Part shown: one piece after another, positions 33,632-42,821 of the stretch
How positions within the stretch are numbered: the first letter of the stretch is position 1
Layout of the letters: each line of letters begins with the position of its first letter
DNA from: Vicingus serpentipes
GTDB lineage: Bacteria; Bacteroidota; Bacteroidia; Flavobacteriales_E; Vicingaceae
DNA length: 64,000 nucleotides
NCBI RefSeq assembly: GCF_007993035.1
Contig: NZ_VOOS01000004.1
Location: 124,001-188,000 of the forward strand
Direction of reading: 5' to 3'
Notes under the pieces: model-generated
Told to the model about the DNA's origin: nothing
Databases searched by the model: none
What the model saw: only the letters and a program-made list of their open reading frames with translations
Position numbers and translations under genes: made by a program

Positions 33632-33650
33632 TAAACGAAAGAAGATGAAG

Positions 33651-34268
33651 TCAATCTTCTGTAATTACTCCAAAAGTAAAACCTTGTTGTTTTAAAAACT
33701 CAATTGCTTTAGGCAAAGCATATTTCAGGTTTTTTTCGGCTTTTACGCTGTCGTGAAAAACAATTATAGAGCCTGCTTTGGTGTTGTTAATTACATTTTC
33801 GGCACATTTTGCAGGGCTTAAATTCGCATCAAAATCTCCACTCAACACATCCCACATTATAATTTTATAATGTTGTTTAAGCTTTCTTATTTGCGTGTTT
33901 TTTATTCTCCCGTAAGGTGGGCGAAATAAATTAGAATCTACTAATTCTGCACATTTTTCAATGTTTTGTAAGTAATCAGAAGATTTTGTTTTCCATCCAT
34001 TTAAATGGTTGTAGGTGTGGTTTCCTATTGCATGTCCTTCAGCGATTAATTGCTGATATATTTGAGGGTATTTTTTTACATTATCGCCAACCACAAAAAA
34101 TGTAGCTTTTATCTTGTGTTTTTTTAATGTTTCTAAAACCCATGTTGTAATTTCTGGTGTTGGACCATCATCAAAGGTTAAGTATATTGTTTTTGTATTG
34201 TTAGGTATATCCCAAACTAAGCTAGGAAATGATTTTTTTATAGCTAATGGTGTTTTTACAAGAAACAT
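33651..34268 (-). CDS. Polysaccharide deacetylase family protein
   Basis: A 205-aa NodB-homology (carbohydrate esterase 4) protein. Motif 1 is TFDDGPTPE (about 31-39), with the catalytic Asp and a metal Asp; motif 2 is GNHTYNH (about 81-87) with the metal histidines; motif 3 is FRPPYGR (about 116-122). There is no clear signal peptide, only a short N-terminal segment. It probably removes acetyl groups from peptidoglycan or another envelope glycan. It follows the 270-aa hypothetical gene after 8 bases. Confidence 0.92.
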   Translation of the reverse strand: MFLVKTPLAIKKSFPSLVWDIPNNTKTIYLTFDDGPTPEITTWVLETLKKHKIKATFFVVGDNVKKYPQIYQQLIAEGHAIGNHTYNHLNGWKTKSSDYLQNIEKCAELVDSNLFRPPYGRIKNTQIRKLKQHYKIIMWDVLSGDFDANLSPAKCAENVINNTKAGSIIVFHDSVKAEKNLKYALPKAIEFLKQQGFTFGVITED

Positions 34269-34276
34269 AGCCTGCT

Positions 34277-35089
34277 TTATTCTGGTTTTACATTAACTAT
34301 TTTTTCAGCTAACTTATCAGCAATTAATGGGAATTCTGATTTAATGATTTTCTCGATATCGTTTTCGCTACTGTTAAACAATGTTTTAATTGCTCCAGAA
34401 TCCATCACTTTTTCTTGATTGTTGAATATTGTGTAATGTACTTTTATTTCTCGCTGAGACTGACTATTCATCCCGCCACTTTCTTTCATTGTGCGTTTAA
34501 TGTCTAGCTCGTTTATAAATAAATAATACGTTGCTTGGTATTGTTTATTTAAAGTGTTGATTAAATTTTCATTAGAGATTTTAGTCATCATGTATTTTTC
34601 TCTATCATCTGTTTGAGAAACAATTTGACCATTATTAATTCCTGCTTCGATTGGTTCTTCTTCTCTCTCTTTTTTCTTAAACTTATTCATCAATTTTTTG
34701 CCTGTATTTTCTTTTTCTACCACTTCTTCTACAGGCATTACTTCGTATTTATAGCCTATAGAGTTATAGATGTAAGAAAGTTCTTTAATGGCATCTTCTT
34801 GAGGGATAGTGTAAAAAGAAAGAGAAGTGTAATACTTTTTTAAGGAAATGTAAATGTTTTGATCTAAAGCTGCTCTAAACTTTGCTTTAATATCCTGAAA
34901 ATTCATTTGATTTTCTTTAACCAACTCTTTATCTATATCAGAAATGTAAAGTCTTGGTTCGAAAGGAATAATTAAAACTTTGGCTTTTCCGTTGGCTTCA
35001 CTATTCGTAACTGTACCCATTGTATTGTTTTGGGCAGTTAGTTTAATCGAGAAAATAAACAGCGTAATAATAAAAATGATTTTATTCAT
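34277..35089 (-). CDS. Exported hypothetical protein
   Basis: A 270-aa protein with a signal peptide (MNKIIFIITLFIFSIKLTAQ), then a conserved-looking segment KAKVLIIPFEPRLYISDID (about 36-54), a basic/acidic low-complexity linker (about 125-150) and a C-terminal mixed region. The opening motif resembles Bacteroidota periplasmic proteins of unknown role. It lies 8 bases upstream of the polysaccharide deacetylase on the same strand, which suggests envelope work. I do not recognise a named family. Confidence 0.75.
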   Translation of the reverse strand: MNKIIFIITLFIFSIKLTAQNNTMGTVTNSEANGKAKVLIIPFEPRLYISDIDKELVKENQMNFQDIKAKFRAALDQNIYISLKKYYTSLSFYTIPQEDAIKELSYIYNSIGYKYEVMPVEEVVEKENTGKKLMNKFKKKEREEEPIEAGINNGQIVSQTDDREKYMMTKISNENLINTLNKQYQATYYLFINELDIKRTMKESGGMNSQSQREIKVHYTIFNNQEKVMDSGAIKTLFNSSENDIEKIIKSEFPLIADKLAEKIVNVKPE

Positions 35090-35176
35090 TGGTTTAGTGT
35101 TATGTAGAAGTAGTAAAGCTAAGTTATAATCACTGTTATGAGATTAAAACTAGAATAGCTTTTAAACAACTACGCG

Positions 35177-36511
35177 TTAATTACTAAACCACGCTCTTAC
35201 AACATCCATACCATTAGCGTATAACATAAATGCTAACAACAACATCATTCCGGCTATTTGAGCATATTCCATAACCTTTTCGTTAGGCTTTCTTCCTGTA
35301 ATCATTTCATAGCTCAAAAACATTACGTGCCCGCCATCTAAAGCAGGTATTGGTAATAAATTCATTACAGCAAGCATTACTGAAATCAAGGCTGTTTTTT
35401 CCCAAAAGTTTTGCCAATCCCAAGTAGCTCCGTAAAGTTTGCTTATCGAACCAAATCCTCCTAATTGTTTTACTCCAGCCTTAGAAAAAATTAATTTAAA
35501 TTGGTCAATATATCTTTTTAAAACATTTCCTGTTTTATAAAATCCTGCAGGAATAGATTCAAAAAAACCATACTCTTTGGTAGCTATTGTTAAATAGTCT
35601 AAAAGTGACCCATAATGAATTCCTATCTTCCCTTCATCATTTGAAATAATCTGAAAATCTAATTCTTCATTATTTCTTAGTACTTTAAAAGTATATGCTG
35701 TCTTTGGCTCTGCAGAAGTATATTGAGTTGAATTCACCACTCCTGATATTTTCTCTCCGTTAACTCCAATAATTTTATCGCCAATTAACAGCCCCGCTTT
35801 TTCCGCTTCAGACAAAGGTGTTATCGAGTCTAAAATCATAGGATAATCTTCTACAAACAACCCTTTGGTTACTTTATTGCTAATAACTGTTTCGGCAAAA
35901 TCTAAAGGAATAGACACTGTTTCTCTATTTCCTCCTCTATCAACCGTAACTTCTTTAATGTTGTCTAATAAAATTTGAACCGTAATTTGACCATAAGTTG
36001 TTTCACTATCTATTGGCTTACCATCTAAGGCAACAATTTTATCTCCGTTTTTAAACCCTATGCTTTGCGCTACAGAATCGCAATAAACGCCATAAGTAGC
36101 ATTTTGAGCTGGGATATAAGTTTCTCCCCATGCAAACAAAATCATTGCATAAATAAAGAACGCTACAATAACATTTACAATAACACCACCAAGCATAATA
36201 ATCAATCGCTGCCAAGTTGCTTTAGAACGGAATTCCCAAGGTTCAGCAGGTTTTTCCATTTGTTCTTTATCCATACTTTCATCTATCATCCCTGATATTT
36301 TTACATAGCCCCCAAGTGGTAACCATCCAATACCATATTCAGTGTCTCCAATTTTCTTTTTTACTAAAGAAAACCAAGGATTAAAAAATAAATAAAATGC
36401 CTCAACTCGAGTTTTAAATGCTTTGGCAGCAATAAAATGACCAAACTCATGCAATACCACAAGTATTGAAATTCCTAGTAAAAGTTGTGCTGCCTGTATA
36501 ACGTAATCCAT
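35177..36511 (-). CDS. rseP: RIP metalloprotease RseP (site-2 protease)
   Basis: Intramembrane zinc protease that cleaves membrane-bound anti-sigma factors and similar substrates. The 444-aa protein has HEFGH (21-25) in the first membrane helix, periplasmic PDZ sequence (two copies, about 135-215 and 220-290) and the second active-site motif NLLPIPALDGGH (about 383-394). It stands alone between the exported hypothetical gene and the GSCFA gene, all on the minus strand. Confidence 0.95.
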   Translation of the reverse strand: MDYVIQAAQLLLGISILVVLHEFGHFIAAKAFKTRVEAFYLFFNPWFSLVKKKIGDTEYGIGWLPLGGYVKISGMIDESMDKEQMEKPAEPWEFRSKATWQRLIIMLGGVIVNVIVAFFIYAMILFAWGETYIPAQNATYGVYCDSVAQSIGFKNGDKIVALDGKPIDSETTYGQITVQILLDNIKEVTVDRGGNRETVSIPLDFAETVISNKVTKGLFVEDYPMILDSITPLSEAEKAGLLIGDKIIGVNGEKISGVVNSTQYTSAEPKTAYTFKVLRNNEELDFQIISNDEGKIGIHYGSLLDYLTIATKEYGFFESIPAGFYKTGNVLKRYIDQFKLIFSKAGVKQLGGFGSISKLYGATWDWQNFWEKTALISVMLAVMNLLPIPALDGGHVMFLSYEMITGRKPNEKVMEYAQIAGMMLLLAFMLYANGMDVVRAWFSN

Positions 36512-36569
36512 TCTTTTGTTTTATTTGAATAGCGAAATTACTATTTCCTTATTTGTAAATGCTATATCT

Positions 36570-37541
36570 TTAGTTTTGTTGATTCAATTGACTTATTTCT
36601 TGTTCAAAATCTAAATAAGGAGCTGTTTGCTTTAGCTTATTAATTAATTCAGTTTGTTTTGCTACAAACTGTTTGTGTCCAATGCTTTCGTAATTAAATG
36701 GTTTATGAGCTGCAGCATTTTTTATTTTGAATATTTGCTCAACTAAATCTAATGTACTTGGTTCAAAATAAGTTTCGGAAAACTTATCCCACACATAATT
36801 TATGGCTTGATCTGATGGGTGAATCATATCTTCTTTGTAAAAGCGATAATCCCTTAATTCATCAATTACTATTTCGTAAGCAGGAAAATAACTACAGTTT
36901 TCATACTTATTCATCAATTCATTTATTGCTAAATGTAATGTTGATTTACTTAAATTATTTTCGTGCAAACCACCTTTTGCATGTCGAACAGGACTAACCG
37001 TAAAAACAATGTTTTTAGTTTTAAAGTGGTTTAACAATTCATCATATTTTGTTACTATCTCAGCAACTGTTAATAAACGTTTTGAGAAAAATGTATTTGG
37101 TATTTTATGGCAATTGGCTACGATTTGACTGGTTTCTTTCCACTCATAAGCCCAAGCTGTACCAAATGTTAAAATAATGGTGTTCGATTGATTTAAAGCT
37201 AAAATATCTGCAGCTAACTTATCATTTTCCTTCATCAAAAATGCACTCTCATCAATTTTATGTGAACTACTTTGATTTGAAAAATTTACAAGTTTTTCAT
37301 CTTTATAATTATAGATGTCATTACCATCATAATGCTTAACCTTTAATAAACGATGAAGATTTTCCGCAATAGAAATAGGGTTATATATCGTACCAAACGA
37401 GTTGGAACTAATATTAAATTTAGCTTCTTTTAACCTATGTCCAATATTTTGCGAAAAGCAAGACCCGATTAAAAATAGCCCCTCATTATGAGAGATTTTA
37501 AAGTTTGATTGAGGTATTTTAGTAGGAATGGAAAGTATCAT
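36570..37541 (-). CDS. GSCFA domain-containing protein
   Basis: A 323-aa protein with the family's namesake motif GSCFSQNIG (about 27-35), followed by NSFGTIYNP and, near the C-terminus, DMIHPSDQAINYVWDKF, a DxxHP element like that of SGNH-type hydrolases. GSCFA proteins are thought to be SGNH-like esterases or acyltransferases, but the substrate is unknown. No signal peptide. It follows the EnvC-like gene after 13 bases. Confidence 0.88.
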   Translation of the reverse strand: MILSIPTKIPQSNFKISHNEGLFLIGSCFSQNIGHRLKEAKFNISSNSFGTIYNPISIAENLHRLLKVKHYDGNDIYNYKDEKLVNFSNQSSSHKIDESAFLMKENDKLAADILALNQSNTIILTFGTAWAYEWKETSQIVANCHKIPNTFFSKRLLTVAEIVTKYDELLNHFKTKNIVFTVSPVRHAKGGLHENNLSKSTLHLAINELMNKYENCSYFPAYEIVIDELRDYRFYKEDMIHPSDQAINYVWDKFSETYFEPSTLDLVEQIFKIKNAAAHKPFNYESIGHKQFVAKQTELINKLKQTAPYLDFEQEISQLNQQN

Positions 37542-37554
37542 TTTTAGTAAAAGC

Positions 37555-38784
37555 CTATTTTCTAAAAATCCAATATTCAGGGTTAAGCTTGGTCATTCCT
37601 TTCCATATTTCAAGATGGACATCCGTTTTTGATGCTCCCGACTCATTAACTAAAACTCCCAAATGTTGTTTTGTACTTACTTTATCTCCTTTCTTAACAA
37701 AAACTTCAGTCATATATGAATAAACACTCAAGTATTCTCCATGTCTAATCATTACAACTTTTCCTTCTCCAGGAATAATGGCCACAGAACTAACTTCACC
37801 ATCAAAAATTGCTCTAGCTATTGCTCCTTTTGTTGTACTAATATCAATACCATTATTGTTTATTACAATTCCTGTTAAAACTGGGTGTGGATGTTGACCA
37901 AAACGATCAGTAATAACTCCCTCCATAACTGGCCAAGGTAACTTGCCTTTATTGGCAGCAAAAGAATTTGAAAGTTTTAATGCTTCTGGAGTCATAGGGA
38001 AACCTTTTGAAGTATTTCCAGCTTTTTTAGCTGCTTCACGAGCTTTTCTAATCTCGTCTTCAATAATTTTTTGTATCGCTTTTTGTAATTTTTGAGCTGC
38101 AGCTTGCTTTTTAGCTAATTCTTGCTTTAACTCTTGCTCCTTTCCTTGAAGCTGTTTTACAGCACCCTCTCTCTCTACTTGCTCAACAGCTAATTTTTGT
38201 TTCTCTTGTTCTTCTAAAGAAATTATAGCACCTTTTTCTTGCTTTGCTTGGTCTAATTCTGTTATTTTTTGTTTTAGCGATTCTTGTGTTTTTACAATAT
38301 TTTTTGCTTGACTTTTTCGGTATGTTGAATATTGCTGAATATACTTTAATCGCTTATAAGCTTGATTAAAACTATTTGAAGCAAATACAAACATAATCTT
38401 TTCAAAAGAACCCTTATGGACATATGCATAGTAAATCATTTTAGCATACTCCTCTTTTAGCTTTGATAAATCATTTTGCAAAAAAGCTATTTCATCTGTG
38501 TTTTTCTTAATCTCATTATTGTACATTCTAAGTTCAGCATTTAAAGCTGAAATCAATCCTGCACGAGCATTAATTTTACTCTTTAATTTCAATAACTCGT
38601 CTAATGAAAGCTCTTTGTTTTTTCGTGTTTCGTTTAACAATTTGTTCGTTAGCGAAATTTCTTTCTGAAGCAACTTCTTTTTAGCCTCTAAATCATTTTT
38701 GGACTGAGCATTAGTATTTAAACTAAAAAATAGTGAGCAAATAATTGCCAAGCATCCAAGAATATGTTTATTGAATTTGCTCAT
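37555..38784 (-). CDS. EnvC-like coiled-coil protein with degenerate M23 domain
   Basis: A 409-aa exported protein: signal peptide (about 1-26), a long coiled coil (about 28-250) and a C-terminal M23/LytM domain (about 285-409). The zinc and catalytic residues are largely lost: the usual HxG(I)D reads NNNGID, YAHL reads YSYM, and HLHFE reads DVHLEIW. This matches EnvC-type proteins, which do not cut peptidoglycan themselves but activate amidases at the division site. It overlaps DUF4292 by 17 bases. Confidence 0.88.
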   Translation of the reverse strand: MSKFNKHILGCLAIICSLFFSLNTNAQSKNDLEAKKKLLQKEISLTNKLLNETRKNKELSLDELLKLKSKINARAGLISALNAELRMYNNEIKKNTDEIAFLQNDLSKLKEEYAKMIYYAYVHKGSFEKIMFVFASNSFNQAYKRLKYIQQYSTYRKSQAKNIVKTQESLKQKITELDQAKQEKGAIISLEEQEKQKLAVEQVEREGAVKQLQGKEQELKQELAKKQAAAQKLQKAIQKIIEDEIRKAREAAKKAGNTSKGFPMTPEALKLSNSFAANKGKLPWPVMEGVITDRFGQHPHPVLTGIVINNNGIDISTTKGAIARAIFDGEVSSVAIIPGEGKVVMIRHGEYLSVYSYMTEVFVKKGDKVSTKQHLGVLVNESGASKTDVHLEIWKGMTKLNPEYWIFRK

Positions 38785-39586
38785 ACTTAGATGGGATTTT
38801 AAACGAATAACTTTGCTCTTTATCTAATGTTATTTTACTATAGTCAACATTAATTTTAAGTTGCTTTTTAGACTGTATATTAAAAGCTAATTTATAAGGA
38901 AACAATTGATTGTTTAAATCAGTGTGCTTAGAAAAAATAGCATTTAATGATTGGTCTTTATTAGGGTCTAAGATTAACAATTCAACAATTTTATAGGTTT
39001 TAGGAATTAACCATATTGCCTGAGATTGCTCTTTTATTTTTTCCTTCTCTTTTTTAATGTCTTTTTTTACTTTTCGTTTCTTCTCGGTTCCTATAAAATA
39101 ACGGTTAGTTTTACGGTCTATTGCAGTCTTAAGTTTTTCATTTTTTTCAAATTCTAAACTATTACCAATCAATAATGATTGAAGCATTTCAAAATCAAAC
39201 TCTACATTAAACATTTTATTAATGTATTCGAAATCACCCTTAAAATATTCTGACTTTACTCTGTTCATTAACATTACTGAATCTTGAGTAATCATTACTC
39301 TCGCTATTTCTATTCCTAAAACTGGTGTAATTGAAATCCATATCACACTGTCTTTTTGAATTCTAAGGTGCGCTTTAAAAGAAGTTGACTTCTCATCAAT
39401 AAATTCAATTTCTGCTTTTGCAGAAAGCGAACCAAAATTAAATTCATTTTTACTTAATGAATCCACTAACTCTTTAGTGGTATGATGCTCTATTTTATTT
39501 TTAACTATTTCTTCTTGCGGTTTACATGCATAAAAAAATATAAACAAAAAAAGAATAGAATATTTAATATGAAACAGCTTATTCAT
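38768..39586 (-). CDS. DUF4292 lipoprotein
   Basis: A 272-aa predicted lipoprotein; with the ATG at 39586 the lipobox FYAC places the cysteine at C21. The DUF4292 domain shows RIQKDSVIWISITPVLGIE (about 72-90) and is LolA/LolB-like in pattern. A lysine-rich stretch lies near 170-185. The gene overlaps the TPR gene before it by 8 bases and the EnvC-like gene after it by 17, so the three are translationally coupled. DUF4292 proteins may handle lipids or lipoproteins (inference). The longer frame to 39604 is rejected because it spoils the signal sequence. Confidence 0.85.
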   Translation of the reverse strand: MNKLFHIKYSILFLFIFFYACKPQEEIVKNKIEHHTTKELVDSLSKNEFNFGSLSAKAEIEFIDEKSTSFKAHLRIQKDSVIWISITPVLGIEIARVMITQDSVMLMNRVKSEYFKGDFEYINKMFNVEFDFEMLQSLLIGNSLEFEKNEKLKTAIDRKTNRYFIGTEKKRKVKKDIKKEKEKIKEQSQAIWLIPKTYKIVELLILDPNKDQSLNAIFSKHTDLNNQLFPYKLAFNIQSKKQLKINVDYSKITLDKEQSYSFKIPSKYEQIQ

Positions 39587-41333
39587 ACAGCTTTTTATCT
39601 TCAATTTTTTTGTTCAGTAAATCTGAGCCTTCGCCTTGCGTTTTAGCTAAATTCCAAAACTCTAATGCTTTTTCTATATTATTTAATTTGGCATGGACAT
39701 CACCAAGGTGTTCAAGAATTACAGCATTTTTATCTCCTCCATTTGCAATCGCTTTTTCTAGCCATTCTTTAGCAGCAATATATTTTCCTTGTTTGTATAA
39801 AATCCAAGCATAAGTATCTTCGTAGTTAGGTTGGTTTGGTTCTATTTCATTTGCTAAAGCAGATAATTCTTCAGCTCTTTCTAAATGCTCTTCCCTAAGT
39901 GATAAATAGTAACCATAGTTATTGAGTACAAAAATATTTCTTGGCTCAATTTCTAATGCTTTTTCATAAGCTTCATCTGACTCTTTATGTTGTTTTAATT
40001 GATAATAACTATCTCCTAAATTTGCATAAAACTGAGCCAATAAAGGAGGATTATCTAGAACAAAATCTTTACCTAGAACAAAATAATCAGCTGCTTCTTG
40101 ATAATTCTTCTTTTGCATATTTGCAACACCATAAAAGAAGTAAAACATTGGTTGATTTGGGAATAAATCAATTGCAGGTTTACTATGAGCTAATAAATCA
40201 TCATAGTTCTGTAACTCTGCATCAATTAACAACACTTGACTCCAAATAGCAAACTTAGAACTATCTAATTCAATTGCTTTTAAATAATTTTCTTTAGCAC
40301 TTTCAACCTTTTTTTCACGATATAAAAAATCAGCATATATCGTATATGCTTTAGCTTCCGAAGGATGTGTTTTTATTAAAATTTTGTTTAAATCAAATGC
40401 TTCTTTTTTTAGTTCTGAATCATTTTCAGTGTAAGAAAAATAAGATAGTAAAATTTGCATTTTAGAGTCTATATCAAAATCTTCACTTTCAAAAACTTGC
40501 TTTATTTCATTATATGCTTTTTCTTTTTCACCAATGTTTCGGTAATAATCATAAAGCCCTAAATGTGAAAAATTATCAGTAGAATCTTTTTCTAAAATTT
40601 GCTGATAGATTTCAAACGCCTTATCATTTAAATTGTTTGCTAAATACATATCAGCCAAATACCCTTGAAATTTAGTTTCTTCTGGGTACTCATTAATTAA
40701 TGCTTTTAATTCTTCTGCAGCCTTATCAATGTTATTTAACTTTATATAAACCTTTTGTTTTTGTAGCGATATTTCTTCTGAAATACCCATTTTTTCTTCC
40801 AAGCTATTATAGCTTTTTATTGCTTCTTGGTATTGTCCAACGTATAGCTGCATACCAGCTAAATCATAATACAACTCAACATTTTCAGGGTTTTTTTCAA
40901 CAAGTTTTTGATATTGCTTTATTGCGTTTTCTGTGTCTCCATTTTTCTGTAAAGCGTAAGCATAAAAATAACGGTACCAATAGTTCTCTCCATCTATTTC
41001 AACAGACCTTTGAGCATTGTCTAAAGCTAATTGTTTCTGCTCAGCAAAATCAAAAATCTTAGCTACTTCATAATATGCAGCAGGCTCATCTGGTGCTATT
41101 TCAATACATTTACTAAACAAACCAGCAGCGATTTGATAGTTGCCTAATATTCTTTCTTTGTTTGCATTATGAAACATAAAATCATAATTCATTCTTTCCT
41201 TTTCAGAAAGTTCAGAAAGGCTTTTGCTTTTTGTTTTTTTAGGTTGACTTGAATTATTTTCTACACTTTTAGGTGCTGAACATCCTATAAAAAAGAGGAT
41301 AAAAAACGAGAAAATGTAGAAGAATATTTTCAT
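39579..41333 (-). CDS. TPR-repeat lipoprotein
   Basis: A 584-aa lipoprotein (MKIFFYIFSFFILFFIGC, C18) made almost entirely of tetratricopeptide repeats from about residue 50 to 580, with many copies of the pattern A..YY..A.....(Q/E)A, for example PAAYYEVAKIFDFAEQKQ. It is likely a scaffold in the periplasm, attached to a membrane. It sits between the nucleotidyltransferase and DUF4292, an order often seen in Flavobacteriales. Confidence 0.9.
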   Translation of the reverse strand: MKIFFYIFSFFILFFIGCSAPKSVENNSSQPKKTKSKSLSELSEKERMNYDFMFHNANKERILGNYQIAAGLFSKCIEIAPDEPAAYYEVAKIFDFAEQKQLALDNAQRSVEIDGENYWYRYFYAYALQKNGDTENAIKQYQKLVEKNPENVELYYDLAGMQLYVGQYQEAIKSYNSLEEKMGISEEISLQKQKVYIKLNNIDKAAEELKALINEYPEETKFQGYLADMYLANNLNDKAFEIYQQILEKDSTDNFSHLGLYDYYRNIGEKEKAYNEIKQVFESEDFDIDSKMQILLSYFSYTENDSELKKEAFDLNKILIKTHPSEAKAYTIYADFLYREKKVESAKENYLKAIELDSSKFAIWSQVLLIDAELQNYDDLLAHSKPAIDLFPNQPMFYFFYGVANMQKKNYQEAADYFVLGKDFVLDNPPLLAQFYANLGDSYYQLKQHKESDEAYEKALEIEPRNIFVLNNYGYYLSLREEHLERAEELSALANEIEPNQPNYEDTYAWILYKQGKYIAAKEWLEKAIANGGDKNAVILEHLGDVHAKLNNIEKALEFWNLAKTQGEGSDLLNKKIEDKKLYE

Positions 41334-41355
41334 TTAATTAGTTGCTTAAGCATTT

Positions 41356-42357
41356 TTAGTTTATTTCGTTATAATCGCCAATGCTTAATTCTTGAGCATT
41401 ATTACTAATTTTTACAAAATTTCCAATCATTGAATTGTTTAATGTAGAATCAGTAATTGTTGTGTTTGTTTGAATTATTGTATTAGTTATGGTTGAATTT
41501 TCAATCATCGAATTATCTCCAATAGAAACATGAGGCCCAATTGTTGCGTTTTTCAAAACAACATTTTTACCAATAAAACAAGGTTCTATTATCTTTGAAC
41601 CTTCATTTTTTAGTGAAGCATCAACAATATTTTCATTTTTAATATGCTCTAAAACCCTTTGGTTTGTATAAACTGTAGCTTTATAATTACCACAATCGAG
41701 CCATTCATTCACCTTCCCAGGAACAAATTTCGTTCCTTTTTGCTTCATGTTCTCTAAAGCATTGGTTAATTGATATTCTCCCTTTTCTTTAATGTCGTTA
41801 TCAATTAAATATTGTAATTCGTTTTTTAAATACGCTCCGTCTTTAAAATAGTAAATTCCAATGATTGCTAAATCAGAAACAAACTCAACTGGTTTTTCAA
41901 CAAAATCAGTAATTACATTTTGTTCGTTAAGTTTAACAACACCAAAAGCACTTGGATCATCAATTTGATTCACCCAAATAATACCATCAGCACTACTATC
42001 TAATGTAAAATCTGCTCTAAATAATGTATCGGCAAACGCTACTACAACATTGCCTTGCAAGCTATCTTTAGCACAAAGTATTGCATGTGCTGTTCCTAAA
42101 GCTTCTTCTTGGTGATAAATACTTCCTTTTGCCCCTAATCCTTCTGCAACAGCAATTAAGTCTTTTTCTACTTGATCGCCAAAATCACCGATAATAAAAG
42201 CTATTTCATCAACTGGTTCTCCGCAAACTTTTGTAATATCTTCAACTAATCGTTGAACTATTGGTTTTCCAGCTACTGGAACTAACGGTTTTGGAACTGT
42301 TAATGTATGAGGTCTTAAGCGTGAACCTCTTCCTGCCATTGGCACTATAATTTTCAT
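41356..42357 (-). CDS. Sugar-phosphate nucleotidyltransferase
   Basis: A 333-aa enzyme with the nucleotidyltransferase signature MAGRGSRLRPHTLTVPKPL (7-25), the FADTLFRAD metal site (about 109-117) and a C-terminal left-handed beta-helix (about 250-325, CFIGKNVVLKNATIGPHVS). It transfers a nucleotide to a sugar 1-phosphate to supply glycan synthesis. The sugar cannot be told; glucose-1-phosphate thymidylyltransferase-like is the closest class. It begins 6 bases after dut. Confidence 0.88.
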   Translation of the reverse strand: MKIIVPMAGRGSRLRPHTLTVPKPLVPVAGKPIVQRLVEDITKVCGEPVDEIAFIIGDFGDQVEKDLIAVAEGLGAKGSIYHQEEALGTAHAILCAKDSLQGNVVVAFADTLFRADFTLDSSADGIIWVNQIDDPSAFGVVKLNEQNVITDFVEKPVEFVSDLAIIGIYYFKDGAYLKNELQYLIDNDIKEKGEYQLTNALENMKQKGTKFVPGKVNEWLDCGNYKATVYTNQRVLEHIKNENIVDASLKNEGSKIIEPCFIGKNVVLKNATIGPHVSIGDNSMIENSTITNTIIQTNTTITDSTLNNSMIGNFVKISNNAQELSIGDYNEIN

Positions 42358-42363
42358 GTCTTT

Positions 42364-42798
42364 TTATTTTTTCCCTGTACTACCAAATCCTCCAGCACCT
42401 CTTTCGGTGTCTGAAAGTTCTTCAACTAATTTCCATTCTGCTTGCTCATGTTTAGCAATCACCAACTGCGCTACTCTTTCTCCATTTTCTATTGTAAATT
42501 CTTCATTTGAAAGGTTTACCAAAATCACACCAATTTCGCCTCGGTAATCAGCATCTATTGTTCCTGGAGTATTTAAAACGGTTACTCCATTTTTATATGC
42601 TAAACCACTTCTTGGTCTTACTTGTGCTTCATAACCTATTGGTAACTCTATAAAAAGACCTGTTTTAACGAGTGTTCTTTCTAAAGGTTTAAGTGTAATT
42701 GATTCTGATATATTTGCTCTTAAATCAACTCCAGCAGAAGCTTCGGTACCATAAGTTGGTAAAGGATGATTTGACTTATTGACTATTTTAATATCCAT
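42364..42798 (-). CDS. dut: dUTP diphosphatase
   Basis: Hydrolyses dUTP to dUMP, preventing uracil incorporation and feeding dTMP synthesis. The 144-aa protein has the five family motifs, including [10 protein letters not shown] (19-28), [12 protein letters not shown] (about 61-72), [11 protein letters not shown] (about 80-90) and the C-terminal [10 protein letters not shown]. It lies between the flippase and the nucleotidyltransferase genes. Confidence 0.97.
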   Translation of the reverse strand: MDIKIVNKSNHPLPTYGTEASAGVDLRANISESITLKPLERTLVKTGLFIELPIGYEAQVRPRSGLAYKNGVTVLNTPGTIDADYRGEIGVILVNLSNEEFTIENGERVAQLVIAKHEQAEWKLVEELSDTERGAGGFGSTGKK

Positions 42799-42821
42799 TG
42801 TAAATTCTTTTTTGCAATTGA

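Larger units (their letters stand above)
32877..33637 (+). mobile_element. Single-gene unit resembling an integron cassette (gene plus attC-like tail)
   Basis: The left edge reads GGCGTTATAACC (32874-32885), like the GCGTTA end of VCR-type attC sites, preceded by AACGC, which can pair with GCGTT over 11 bases. One signal-peptide gene follows. After its stop, TATAACACTG opens a roughly 180-base non-coding block whose outer arms pair over long range. A gene followed by a large imperfect hairpin and a TATAAC/GTTA junction is the layout of a cassette. No integrase is in the window, so this would be an isolated attC-type insertion. The exact attC core consensus at the far end is not met, so the call is tentative. 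Confidence 0.45.

Noticed and set aside
34613-34843. Plus-strand frames opposite envelope genes (for example 34613-34843 and 40700-41062)
   Set aside because: They are rich in Phe, Tyr, Leu and Cys, as expected for antisense of AT-rich genes, and overlap well-supported genes completely.
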